Assembly: GCF_004011695.2 (NCBI RefSeq)
Contig: NC_082405.1
Location: 1,674,001-1,738,000, forward strand
Source of the DNA: Ascochyta rabiei
Taxonomy: Eukaryota > Ascomycota > Dothideomycetes > Pleosporales > Didymellaceae
Length of the DNA: 64,000 bases
Direction: 5' to 3'
The notes beneath the pieces were generated by a model, which saw only the letters and a list, made by a program, of their open reading frames with translations, was not told where the DNA came from and searched no databases. Shown here one piece after another: positions 11,043 to 21,310 of this stretch. How positions within the stretch are numbered: the first letter of the stretch is position 1; each line of letters starts with the position of its first letter. The position numbers and the translations under genes are program-made.

Positions 11043-11628
11043 CTACGGCACAATGACAACACCTAGACTCCCTGCTTGTCCCACTACACTCCTCGCGATG
11101 CCTTCGAGGCTCAGACCTGAAAGCCTGGTCTCGCTGTGCTTGATCTTGGCAATCTCGTAAACATGCTTCAGGCTGACTGTGCCCACAGTTCCCATGACGG
11201 CGTTGCCGATGGTAGGACTGTTTGTACTTGTCTTGCCCTTTTGTCCCTCATGGTTGTTCATCGGCCCTGGTACGTTGCCTGCGCCGCGGATCTTGCTCTT
11301 GGTGGGCGCAACACCAGCAGCGGAAAGGAGGAGGGTCGCCGTGGGAGGCGTGCGAAGAGAGAAGTGAAAGGAGCGATCCGGTCGGACGGTGATGCGAGCA
11401 GGTATCGGGGTGCCGGGGTTGTAGTGGGCTGTGCGCGCATTGAACTCCTGTCTATGTGTGAGCAGCCGTGCCAGGGCTTGAAGAGTTGGTGACTGTTACC
11501 TTGCAAAAATCCATACTCTTAACTCCCTTGCTACCGAGCGCCGGGCCGACGGGTGGCGATGGGGACGCCTGGCCAGCGCCGACTATCAGCTTGACGATTT
11601 GGTCCTTTGCTATCGCCTTCCGTGCCAT
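11043..11628 (-). CDS. MRPL19: Mitochondrial large-subunit ribosomal protein uL11m (177 aa, 2 exons)
   Basis: L11-family protein of the mitochondrial ribosome; in bacteria L11 binds the GTPase-associated centre of large-subunit rRNA. Exon 1 (11628-11500) encodes [20 protein letters not shown] and on through the family signature [20 protein letters not shown] 52-bp intron (11499-11448, GTAACA..GACAG) follows. Exon 2 (11447-11043) begins EFNART, where bacterial L11 has FNA(R/K)T, and continues through [13 protein letters not shown] and the C-terminal rRNA-binding domain with [20 protein letters not shown] and GTARSMG-type [14 protein letters not shown]. The basic N-terminus is short for a targeting peptide. 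The gene is divergent from RAD54, with 460 bp between start codons. Identification is firm; only the exon join is inferred. Confidence 0.92.
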
Positions 11629-12088
11629 TGCGTGCTGTCTCTGGTGGTGAATACGGTTCCGTCCTGGGGCAGCTTCGGAGGTCCGCAGCGCAAAGAGGGG
11701 AACAAGGTTTTTCCGTAGCCGTGTCAGAACGGCTGTGAACTGCGCGCCGCACTTGTTTCGAGCGGGCCGGAGCTCATCATAGACTTTGTCGCGAGTTCTT
11801 GTGCCCGGCGTAGTTTGAGGTAGTCATGATGACCGTGACGCTCACACCAGTCAATGTGAAAAAGTGCAAGTCAGTGCTGGCCTCCACGTGACACCGCGCC
11901 TGCCAAGAAGTGCACGACGCGACTGCCGCCTTCCATCTTGCGCCACTGGGCCGCGCCAGTCAACACATGCTCGCAGCACAACCGCTTCTCCCTCTCCTAA
12001 TCGTCCACCACCCCCATGTAAGCTCCGACATGCACGATCACGCGCACGTAGACTAACTGCAGATAGGCATCGTCCCAAGTCGACCGCA
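11629..12088. promoter_or_regulatory. Shared divergent promoter of uL11m and RAD54
   Basis: This 460-bp interval separates the two start codons. On the RAD54 side an intron-like segment at 12016-12063 (GTAAGC, then GACTAACTGCAG) suggests a spliced 5' leader. The frame of RAD54 stays open back to 11864, so a longer N-terminus is formally possible, but the added residues are low-complexity and unlike the family. No TATA box stands out. Confidence 0.5.
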
Positions 12089-14500
12089 ATGGGCGAGTGT
12101 ACCCCCGCAAAGCCCGTGGTGCGATTGTATGGCGGCACCCCGCACTCGACAGAACGCCTGCACAAGCCCTTCAAATGCCCCGGATCCGCAGCGTCGACAC
12201 GCATCTCAGAGAAGCCTGCCCGCAAGAGGCGCAAGGTCGACTATGCTGGCGCGGATGGCGCGGATGGCGACGACAAGCCCTACTCTAACGACGACCGCCT
12301 GGCACTCGCCACGCGCGACATCAACCGCTTCCCTGTCTTCAAGCCCAAGGACAAAGACACGGCATTCAGGGCGAGGTTCTCGGTTCCTCTGCTGAACAAA
12401 GACGCGACGTCCTACAATGCCAACCGCCCTGCGCCACTTTTGGGCATGCGCCTCGGCGCCGTCTTTGTTGCTCGGCCGCTGCACGACCCGAGTGGAGAGT
12501 TCGCCATTGTCCTCTACGACCCCACTGTTGACGACAAGCCTGCATCCACGGAAGAGGTTGTGCCCAAGATGAGCCAGGAAGAGAAGAAAGAAATGGACAC
12601 GCCTGTAGTACACAAGAGCCTTGCTGAGATTCTTGGATTGAAGAAAAAGGTCGACGAAGAACGGCCAAGAGTGCCAGTCGTCATCGATCCAAGACTGACC
12701 AAAGTTTTACGCCCGCATCAGGTTGAAGGTGTCCGCTTCTTGTACCGAGCCACGACGGGCTTGATCGACCCGAAGGCGAACGGATGCATCATGGCGGACG
12801 AGATGGGTCTCGGCAAGACGCTGCAATGTATTGCACTCATGTGGACACTGATCAAGCAGTCCCCCGACGCCGGCAAATCCACGATTCAGAAGTGTGTCAT
12901 CGCTTGCCCTTCAAGTCTGGTCAGAAACTGGGCAAACGAGCTGGTCAAGTGGCTCGGCCCGGATGCAATCCACCCCTTCGCTATAGACGGCAAAGCAACC
13001 AAGGAGGAGCTAATCTCACAAATTCGACAGTGGTCCATTGCCTCCGGACGTTCTGTTGTTCGACCTGTTCTCATTGTCTCCTACGAGACACTTCGCCTAT
13101 ACGTGGACGAGTTTGGCCAGACTCCCATCGGCCTACTGCTCTGCGACGAAGGTCACCGACTGAAGAACGGAGAAAGCCAAACCTTCACAGCGCTCAACGG
13201 GCTGAACGTACAAAGACGCGTCATCCTCTCTGGCACTCCAATTCAGAATGATCTGTCTGAATATTTCGCCTTGTTGAACTTTGCGAACCCCAACTACCTC
13301 GGCACACGAGCAGACTTCCGCAAGCAGTTTGAGATTCCTATATTGAGAGGTCGCGATGCCGACGGAACGGACGAAGACCGAAAGAAGGGTGACGAACGCC
13401 TCAAAGAGCTTCTGACGCTCGTCAACAAGTTCATCATTCGACGTACCAACGACATCCTTTCCAAGTACCTGCCTGTCAAGTACGAACATGTGGTCTTCTG
13501 CAACCTTGCGCCTTTTCAGAAGGATCTTTACAACCATTTCCTCCAGTCGCCGGAGATCAAGAGTCTGCTCAAAGGCAAAGGCTCGCAGCCTCTCAAGGCT
13601 ATCGGTATGCTGAAGAAGCTCTGCAACCACCCCGACCTACTCGACCTGCCCATGGATGTACCTGGTAGCGAGAACGTACTTCCGGAAGACTTTGTACCCA
13701 AGGATGCTCGAGGAAGAGACCGAGATGTCAAGGTCTGGTACTCTGGCAAGATGCTAGTGCTCGACCGCATGCTCGCCCGCATTCGTGCTGAGACGAATGA
13801 CAAAATCGTCCTCATTTCCAACTACACGCAGACGTTGGACATATTTGGTGCTCTCTGTCGATCTCGCGGTTACGGTTGTCTGCGCCTGGATGGCACGATG
13901 AACGTCAGTAAGCGTCAAAAGCTAGTCGACAAGTTCAATGACCCCGAGGGTCCCGAGTTTGTCTTCCTTTTGTCGTCTAAAGCGGGTGGCTGCGGCCTCA
14001 ACCTCATCGGAGCGAACCGACTGGTCCTGTTTGACCCTGACTGGAACCCCGCGGCTGACCAGCAAGCGCTTGCGCGTGTTTGGCGTGACGGACAGAAGAA
14101 GGACTGCTTTGTGTACCGGTTCATGACGACTGGCACTATTGAGGAGAAGATCTTTCAGCGACAGTCGCACAAGCAATCGCTTTCCTCGTGTGTTGTTGAC
14201 TCGGCCGAGGATGTTGAGCGTCATTTCAGTCTCGACTCGTTGCGCGAGTTGTTCATGTACAGAGACAACACTACGAGTGACACGCACGACACGTTCAAAT
14301 GCAAGCGTTGCAGGAAAGAGGACGGCCGGCAGGTGCTCAAGGCACCGGCCATGTTGTATGGCGATACGAGCACATGGAACCACTTTGTCAACGACGGGGA
14401 GTCGGGACCGCTTGGGAAGATACAGGATCTCTTACTCAGGCAGGAGACTGCGCAGGGCTGTAACGAGGTCAGCGCCGTGTTCCAGTACATCAGTCATTAG
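12089..14500 (+). CDS. RAD54: Rad54 recombination ATPase (803 aa, single exon)
   Basis: Swi2/Snf2-family double-stranded DNA translocase that works with Rad51 in homologous recombination in the nucleus. The ATG at 12089 was chosen because MGECTPAKPVV leads into the conserved KPFKCPG block and a basic KRRKVDY stretch, and because a leader intron lies just upstream. Motifs seen: Walker A DEMGLGKT around 237-244, motif II DEGH at 353-356, SGTPIQNDL, then the C-terminal helicase lobe with SSKAGGCGLNLIGANRL and DPDWNPAADQQA.ARVWRDGQ. The tail EEKIFQRQSHKQSLSSCVVD and the late CKRC zinc-like pair are typical of Rad54 rather than of other Snf2 groups. Full length, no break. A Mei4/Rdh54 paralogue is less likely given the N-terminus. 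Confidence 0.95.
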   Translation: MGECTPAKPVVRLYGGTPHSTERLHKPFKCPGSAASTRISEKPARKRRKVDYAGADGADGDDKPYSNDDRLALATRDINRFPVFKPKDKDTAFRARFSVPLLNKDATSYNANRPAPLLGMRLGAVFVARPLHDPSGEFAIVLYDPTVDDKPASTEEVVPKMSQEEKKEMDTPVVHKSLAEILGLKKKVDEERPRVPVVIDPRLTKVLRPHQVEGVRFLYRATTGLIDPKANGCIMADEMGLGKTLQCIALMWTLIKQSPDAGKSTIQKCVIACPSSLVRNWANELVKWLGPDAIHPFAIDGKATKEELISQIRQWSIASGRSVVRPVLIVSYETLRLYVDEFGQTPIGLLLCDEGHRLKNGESQTFTALNGLNVQRRVILSGTPIQNDLSEYFALLNFANPNYLGTRADFRKQFEIPILRGRDADGTDEDRKKGDERLKELLTLVNKFIIRRTNDILSKYLPVKYEHVVFCNLAPFQKDLYNHFLQSPEIKSLLKGKGSQPLKAIGMLKKLCNHPDLLDLPMDVPGSENVLPEDFVPKDARGRDRDVKVWYSGKMLVLDRMLARIRAETNDKIVLISNYTQTLDIFGALCRSRGYGCLRLDGTMNVSKRQKLVDKFNDPEGPEFVFLLSSKAGGCGLNLIGANRLVLFDPDWNPAADQQALARVWRDGQKKDCFVYRFMTTGTIEEKIFQRQSHKQSLSSCVVDSAEDVERHFSLDSLRELFMYRDNTTSDTHDTFKCKRCRKEDGRQVLKAPAMLYGDTSTWNHFVNDGESGPLGKIQDLLLRQETAQGCNEVSAVFQYISH

Positions 14501-14501
14501 T

Positions 14502-14578
14502 TGGTAGTGGGTAGTGGGTAGCGGGTAGTTGGTGGTTGGTGGTTGGTGGTTGGTGGTTGGTGGTTGGTGGTTGGTAGT
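14502..14578. repeat. 7-bp minisatellite (GGTAGTG/GGTGGTT)n
   Basis: About eleven tandem 7-bp units directly after the RAD54 stop: first GGTAGTG-type, then six GGTGGTT, then GGTAGTT. G-rich and probably in the RAD54 3' UTR; the G runs are only two long. Confidence 0.9.
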
Positions 14579-15143
14579 TGCTAGATTTGGGTAGCAGTGG
14601 AGTTCTGGGCATCACATGGGCGTTTCCAGCTCATGAAGCGTGGCGTGGCATCGTAGGCGTAATTCTCTTGGACTTGACACTTGTGCGTTCGTGTGTCCAA
14701 TGCAAGGCAAGTGTGCACATATTGCATGTCGAGAGGTTGCGGGTGACATGGACCGGACTTGGAAGCGTGCATGTGCTATGGTGTTGCAAGGCTGCCTGGA
14801 AGTAAGGAGATTTGACGCGTAATGGCTGACAGAGGCAACGAGCGAAATGGAAAGCAGGGGCTAGACGCCGAAACCGGTCGGGGCCTGTCCACGTCCACGG
14901 GCAGATCAGCGAGATCAGCGCCATCAGCGCCATCAGCGCCATCAGCGCCATCAGCGCCATCAGCGCCATCAGCGCTAGCTCCACCGAAAGCACGGGGACA
15001 AGCGCACGTCTGCCAGTCTTGCAGTCTGTCCAGGCCATGTCGGCTCTGCCCACGCCGTCTCGTTCTTGCACACCAACCTGCGTGCCGTGACCCATTGCCA
15101 TTGCCATTGCACTCGGCAATCACGGTCCGCCCTAGCCGCCAAC
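14579..15143. other. Intergenic region, RAD54 to DUF3431 gene
   Basis: Presumed 3' end of RAD54 and promoter plus leader of the next gene. Apart from the 9-bp minisatellite at 14905-14976, nothing recognisable. Frames stay open through the minisatellite only because its unit is a multiple of three. Confidence 0.55.
14905..14976. repeat. 9-bp minisatellite (ATCAGCGCC)x8
   Basis: Eight tandem units, the first being ATCAGCGAG, the others essentially identical. It lies about 170-240 bp before the start codon of the DUF3431 gene. Such uniform arrays usually vary in copy number between isolates. Confidence 0.95.
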
Positions 15144-16504
15144 ATGCTCAGCGGGCCGCCTCGGCTCGTGCCCTTCCTCTTCGTGGCCTTTGTGCTGGCG
15201 CTAGTGGTGTGGTATCGTCACGGCGTGTCAGGCACAGGGGCCAGCGCGTCGCTGTCGCCATGGAAGCTCGGGTCCGCCTTGTCGACAGAGCGGCCGTCGT
15301 CGCTGCGGCCGGGAGTGGATCCACTGGACTTCAGCATTCCGTTGCGCTTCTCCGAGGGGCAGCCCAAGCCCGCAGGCAGCAACTACACATTCAAAATCGT
15401 GGTGCCCAAGACGACCAAGGAAGACCTGGAATGGATGCAGCAGGAGATTCCACATGCGCCGCTGGTCGTCTACGAGGTCGACAACGACAAGGCGGAGAAC
15501 AAGGTGCCCAAGAACAAGGGCCGTGAGGCTATGGTAGGTGGTGCAGTCAAGGCCATACAGCAGTGCGCAGTGCAGTGCAGTGGTCGCGCAGAGCACACGA
15601 CACAGCGCATAGGGACGAGAGAGCAGACAGTGCTAACCGTGCGCGCCAGGTCTACCTCAGCTACATCATCGACCACTATGACGACCTCCCCGACACCTCG
15701 CTCTTCATGCACGCCCACCGCCATGCGTGGCACAACAACCAGCTCATGGGCCTCGACGCCGCCCAGATCGTCAACCGCCTCAACCACGACCGCGTCGCCC
15801 GCCTCGGCTACATGAACGTGCGATGCCACCACGATCCCGGCTGCCCGGACTGGATCCACATGGACCGCCCCGGCGGCGATTTCGACTTCTTCCACAAGCC
15901 CGAGGAGATCTACTGGCGCAAGAGCGTCTGGGAGGAGATCCACCCGGGCGCCCCCATCCCGCCCTCCATCTCGGGCATTTGTTGTGCCCAGTTCGCCGTC
16001 TCACGCGACAGGATTCGCCAAGTGCCTCTCGAGCGCTTCCAGCACTACCGCAAGTGGCTGCTCACCACCGGCATGGATGATCAGTTCTCCGGTCGCATCT
16101 TCGAGTACATCTGGCACTATATCTTCACCGGCCATGAAATCTACTGCCCAGCCATGAACACGTGTTACTGCGACGGCTACGGCATCTGCTTCGGCGGCCG
16201 CCAGAAGTTCGACGACTACATCAAGAAGCAGGACGATCGCAACGCAAAATGGAATCAGCTCGACGAATTCAACAAGCGCGCAGACAAGGCCAAGGAAGAC
16301 GGTAAAGAGCCCGACTTTACAGACGCCGAAAAGGTCACCATGGACACGCTGAAGCGCACAATTGGCGACATGGACGTTGAGCTCGACAAGCTAAGAGAAG
16401 ATGCAAGGAAGCGGGGCGACGACCCCAAGCTGAGAGCAGAGGAGACGGAGACGTACGACTCCTCTCACATTTGGGACTATGCACCCCACGGCGAAAAGCT
16501 CTGA
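15144..16504 (+). CDS. DUF3431 family type II membrane protein (414 aa, 2 exons)
   Basis: Exon 1 is 15144-15533, exon 2 is 15650-16504; the 116-bp intron has GTAGGT..GCCAG ends and joins GREAM to VYLSYIIDHYDDLP, restoring the family core. Residues 8-24 form one hydrophobic anchor near the N-terminus, so the protein is probably a type II membrane protein of the Golgi or ER with a lumenal domain. The core FMHAHRHAWHNNQLMG and the Cys-rich YCPAMNTCYCDGYGICFGG segment match fungal DUF3431 (PF11913), a family related to glycosyltransferases but without an assigned reaction. The C-terminal 90 residues are highly charged. The upstream frame is open for another 26 codons, but the ATG at 15144 directly precedes the anchor. 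Confidence 0.85.
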
Positions 16505-17492
16505 ACATGATGTACATGGTGGCTTCTTTGACTGGCGTTGCGGCGGCGCGGGCGTTTAGCCGGCGAGCACATTAGATCCGATCATGACTGTTGTATATAG
16601 ATTGGAAGTCGCTATCGAGCAACGTGCATCAGACTGTGTTATCCGTTGATCATTCCTTTTCCCTCTTTGACGCCGCTGTGCTGTTGACTGCTGGCTCAAG
16701 CATGTTGGTTGTGACCACCGTTTACACGTCGACACGTGCCTCGGCTCCCACACTTTGCACACCAAGCAGCTGCTCTGTTCCCACCGCGCTTTCTTCTTCA
16801 CGCTGCGTCTTCACCGGGAGAGCTCAGTCACCATGGTTTGCTCTCGAGGTAGCATCCACTCCTGCATGTCATGTGTTTGACCGATACGGCTGCGCTAATT
16901 CTCTAAAAATGTGGTGGCTGGGCATTTCCACCCCTCGCCTCGGTGAGGCTCACTAGCAGCAAGCAGTACCGTGCCGCAACTGAACAACCGTTCCATGGGT
17001 TGCAATTGGGGTGCACGACGCGTCACGTTTGACTGTAAAAACGCGCCTACAGCGAACAATCACTGTGCCTGAAACAACAGAAGGGTAGCGCTGCGCCACG
17101 GTCCAAAACGGCTTCACTCGCACTTCGGCAGAGTTGGATAGATGCCTGGCTAAGCTCTCTCCACCTCAATACACCTAAAAATAACGTCAATCCACATCAC
17201 AACGCTCTCTGGAATTGCGATCATCTGGCATCTCATTGCTAGAGGGACTGGCAGTGCATCAAACTACCCTCACATCCTAGATTTCGAACGCTATGCTGAC
17301 AGCAACAATCCAGCTGCGTTCTGCTGGAGTCGGCGCGCGTCCTGAGCCGACATCCCGATGCAAGGTCCAGGTGACGCCCTCCTTATGGGATTATCCCAGA
17401 TCACACGCTGCAAACCACAGCTGTCCTGAGCCGACTACCTCCGAGAAAGACGTCCTAGAGAGCCTGAAGGTTAGTGGGCCAACTCCAAAGTT
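16505..17492. other. Intergenic region before the methyltransferase gene
   Basis: No recognisable gene. A 67-codon frame at 17293-17496 overlaps the chosen methyltransferase start and could belong to an upstream exon of that gene, but no convincing splice junction connects them. Confidence 0.5.
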
Positions 17493-20400
17493 ATGAAGCG
17501 CAAGCTAAGCTCTGAACAGTACGAATGGGAGAGACTTGAAGAGGACAAGCCCGCTCCAGAGACATCCGGACTAGGGAGGAGGAATGTCATTGCAGATCTT
17601 CTTGACTTTGAGATTTATAGATGCCCGTTGAAGGACCAAAAGCGCTCTTCGGAGCTAACGAGTCTACACCTGTTCGACGTCAAGGCCAAAAACCTTTCTT
17701 TCGATGGTTACGTTCGGTTAGGCCAAGTAGAACACTACGTTGAACGCATCCAGATCCAAGATCTTTCGATTGAGGGATACGGCTCACGAGAAGACCCTGA
17801 CATCGTCGCATATATTCAAACCAGATTGGCCAGCATAGAAACCACTCACGATATCTGGCTACAGCTGAAACAACCTGCTTCTCGCTATAAAAGATTCCAC
17901 GCCCCCTTCATGTGGGTCGCTACGTTGGGAAAGCATGCAATTGACTATATGGACGACCAAAAGAAAAACACAGTGGGATTAGAGAGCTTCAAGAACGATT
18001 TTCACTGTTGGCTTATACAACGGTTCGGGTCCAACAAGAAGTTCACAGAGTGGTTTGCAGCGTTCGGGAATGTAAGAGACTTCCGAGTTGCTTTGAATGC
18101 CTATGTGGATTTCTTCTATAACCAGGTTGTCAACCTAAGTACCTCAAAACATCTAATTAGCCACCCGGTGTGGAGCCACTGCAAGTGCAATAGAACCATG
18201 GCAATTGAGCGGCAACCGGACGTAGTCAAGGATACTCTCGCAACACCACATGTGTTCGAAAGTTTCAAACATGTGTACTTCGCTAGCAAGCTGAAACCGG
18301 CTTCTCCCTCTAAAGCGGTCAAGGAGATGCAGCATCTGAGAAAACAGATGCTAGGCTTTGCAGAGGATCGCACGGCGCAGACTTCGTCCGAGCACACTGT
18401 TACCGAATTTACGAGCGACTCCGGCGCGAGGGTGGGAGATGTGGTCTCATCATCCCGGACGAGGCTGATAAAGCCAATTGGCGAAAGTCTGGTTCTGAGT
18501 GGCTTGCCTATGTCCAAGGAATCGAATATCTTCGCAACGGTGCGCAGCGACTTCTGGTTCTATGGCTCTATCGCCCTTCCGACACTAACATGTGTCTCGC
18601 CAAATATCCTATTGCAAACGAGGTTTTTCTGTCGGACAACTGCAACTGCGGTGAGCGCGAGATACTTACGACAGATGTCTCACGAACACACAGTGTGGAC
18701 TGGAACCCAAAATCTCTCAACACTGGAAAGGATCTCATCATCCGCCAAACGTACATCACACAAGATAGCGCATTTGTGACAGTCACCACCGATCACACCA
18801 TGTGCCCTTGCCGTAAGCCGAAAGCGAGGTTTATGGATTGGCGTGCCGGCGATACGGTCTACATCACAGAGTATACCAACGGTCAACAGCGCCTTGAACC
18901 TGTCGTTATCTACAAGATCGACTACAACGCCGGTGAAATGAAAGCCCGTGTACTTTTGCGACTCGCACGAGACTGTTTGGGGCTGGCGCTCGAGGCCAGG
19001 CGGACTAGGGTTGCGCCTAATGAACTCGTCCTCACCGACAAGCTCAAAGTATTGCCTATAACACGAATCAAACGGGCTTGCCGCATACGATTTGTTCAAC
19101 GGCACGATGTACTCAGTCATCAGGTACCTTCACCCTACGATCAACGAGGTGCTGGCGATCATTGGTTCATCAGCATGGGATTGCACTTTGAGGACGATGT
19201 TTGGCGGCTGAACTTTTTGGAAGCGCTACCAGCAGGTTTTCACGAGGCTCGGGAAGCACCACTGCCCTGCAAGAAGTTGAGGGGTCTCAGCTTGTTCAGC
19301 GGTGGCGGTGGTCTCGATCGAGGCCTTGAGGAAGGAGGTGCCGTGGAGTTCCAGACGTCAGTCGACTATGACCCTGCGGCGATCCATACGCAGCGAGCTA
19401 ACTGTCATGACCCACAAAATATGCGACTATTTTGTGGATCTGTTGACGACTACCTCCAGAAGTTGCTGTCTGCGATTCAGTCAAACGATGTGGCTTGCGT
19501 TGGCAAAGTAGACTTGATTGCAGCAGGTTCCCCATGTCCGGGTACGCTAGCGACTCTCATTCCTACCAGCATCTGGTGAACGTCACTAACTAGAGCAGGC
19601 TTTTCTGCTCTGCAACAAAACATGTTAAGCCAGCAATCGCTTACGCATGCCTCACATGTCACCACGTTCTGCACGGCTGTAGATGTGTATCGCCCGTTAT
19701 ATGGCATTCTGGAGAACGTCATCAACATGGCGTCTACACGAACAGGATTCGAAGATCAGAACGTGCTTTCACAACTAGTGGCTTGCATGGTATCCATGGG
19801 CTACCAGGTCAATCAATTCATAATGGATAGCTGGAGCTACGGCAGCTGCCAGCGGCGATCAAGAATCGTACTGACAATCGCAGCACCAGGACTTCAGCAA
19901 ATTCTACAGCCTCCCCATACTCACAGCCGTTCTTATGAAGAAACTGTCGCACGCAGTCTAGGCAGACTTCCGAACGGTGAGCGCTTTGGCGATCGGGAAT
20001 ACTACCCTACGCCTTTCCCGCACGTCTCTGCCGCAGAGCTCACATCCGACCTCCCTAACATCGGCAATGGGAACGTGCAGACTTGTGTTTTGTTTCCTGA
20101 TCATCGTCTCTCCCGGCCGACAAATGGCAAAGATCGGGCGCTGTTGGAGTTCATACCGAGACAACCTCCAGGCTACGGCTACGCAGAAGCTATGCAGCTG
20201 GAGCTGGTACCACCACTCCTTCAGATGCGTAAGAAAGAGATGGGAAGAGCGTACCGACGCATTAAAGCAGATGGGCTCATACCGACGATCACAACGGATC
20301 TCAATATGCAAGATGCGCGGAACGGTGCTTCAGTGCATTGGTCTCAGCATCGTCCACTAAGCATCCAGGAGGTTCGACGTACGCAAGGGTACCCAGACCA

Positions 20401-21004
20401 CGAGCCAATCATAGGATCACTCAACGAACAATGGAGAATTATTGGCAACGGAGTAGACCGGAAGGTATCGTTCTCTCTAGGGCTTACACTACGCGATACT
20501 CTGACCAAGTCCAAATGCATCACTGAGCCCGCCAATGGCTTAGAAAACGAAACTGAGCTTTTTGTAGATGTCGATCAAGTGCTGAAATATCGCTTAACAG
20601 AAGCGGCTCGGCCTTCAAACGTTAACACACTGCAAGAGACAAGCGTATCTTCCTCGGCGCCAGTATCGACAGATTCATTCTCATCAACGTGCGAAACAAA
20701 GCCGAGGTTTAATGTGTCGACGTTGCTTGACAAAGTCAATAATGAATCATCACAGGCTAGTCTACGTTTGACCTCACTGCAACGATTCATCGAAGTCAAA
20801 GAGCAAGTTGCACCAACAAGCTTTCGAAGATCCTCCCTATCAGCTTTGTCCACATCCATGCAGTCAGCACGACAATATCCATCGATCAAACGCCAAAGAG
20901 AAGACTGGGCAGAGAAACAAGAAGAGGGTCCCAAGCTAGCGGATAAGACTGCCGGCTCTTTTAAACGCGCAAAATTCGGAAGGCTGCAAAGGAGTGGCAC
21001 ATAG
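17493..21004 (+). CDS. dim-2: DIM-2-type cytosine-C5 DNA methyltransferase, apparently frameshifted
   Basis: DIM-2 in Neurospora performs DNA cytosine methylation, including at RIP-mutated repeats. The N-terminal part (17493 to about 18446) has the replication-foci-like block ending WFAAFGNVRDFRVAL, then RVGDVV, the start of the first BAH domain. The rest of that BAH domain (IIPDEADKANW, WLAYVQ, YRPSDT, VFLSDNC) lies in another frame, needing a lost base or two extra bases near 18446. After it come a second BAH (FMDWRAGDTVYITEY), motif I LFSGGGGLDRGLEEGG, the catalytic Cys in AGSPCPG, a 57-bp intron (19542-19598), FSALQQN, motif VI ENV in YGILENVINM, QRRSR and the GNGVDRK block. The C-terminal tail is unconserved. 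Total about 1150 aa if one frame is restored, shorter at the N-terminus than Neurospora DIM-2. The PCPG motif and paired BAH domains separate it from RID. Confidence 0.85.
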
Positions 21005-21310
21005 CCGAAGATCAGCACCAGCGAAGTTCGCGCCCGAGGCATTGCACAAAGAAGTCGGAACCTCTAGTAAAGCGGTCAAGCTGTTGTAGGTCTCCTGGGT
21101 AGCAGCAACACACCAGGTTCATTAGATCATTTTGTATGGGTGAGATAGTCCGATAAAGAAAATCGCAAGTTGAATTCAATGGGATGATTTCCTAGCTTGG
21201 TTAGCTCCACCATTAGCTGCTTCCCGATCTCGCTCTCATGCAGCGACCTCAAAATTCAATCAACAACCACAGCATTTTCGAACACTCGTTATCCAGGCAG
21301 ATCATAAGAC
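21005..21310. other. Promoter region of the dihydroorotase gene
   Basis: About 300 bp between same-strand genes; no coding or repeat signal seen. Confidence 0.5.

Noticed and set aside
11864..12088. 75-residue N-terminal extension of Rad54
   Set aside because: Low-complexity, unlike the family, and spans an intron-like segment with a GACTAAC branch site.
12206..12613. Long minus-strand frames opposite RAD54, Wee1 and the first Zn2Cys6 gene
   Set aside because: Antisense shadows of GC-rich coding sequence without recognisable product.
16591..16956. 121-codon plus-strand frame after the DUF3431 gene
   Set aside because: No domain or codon pattern of note; lies in the expected 3' UTR/intergenic gap.
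17293..17496. 67-codon frame overlapping the methyltransferase start as its first exon
   Set aside because: No GT donor at a usable phase joins it to the conserved region; kept only as a possibility.
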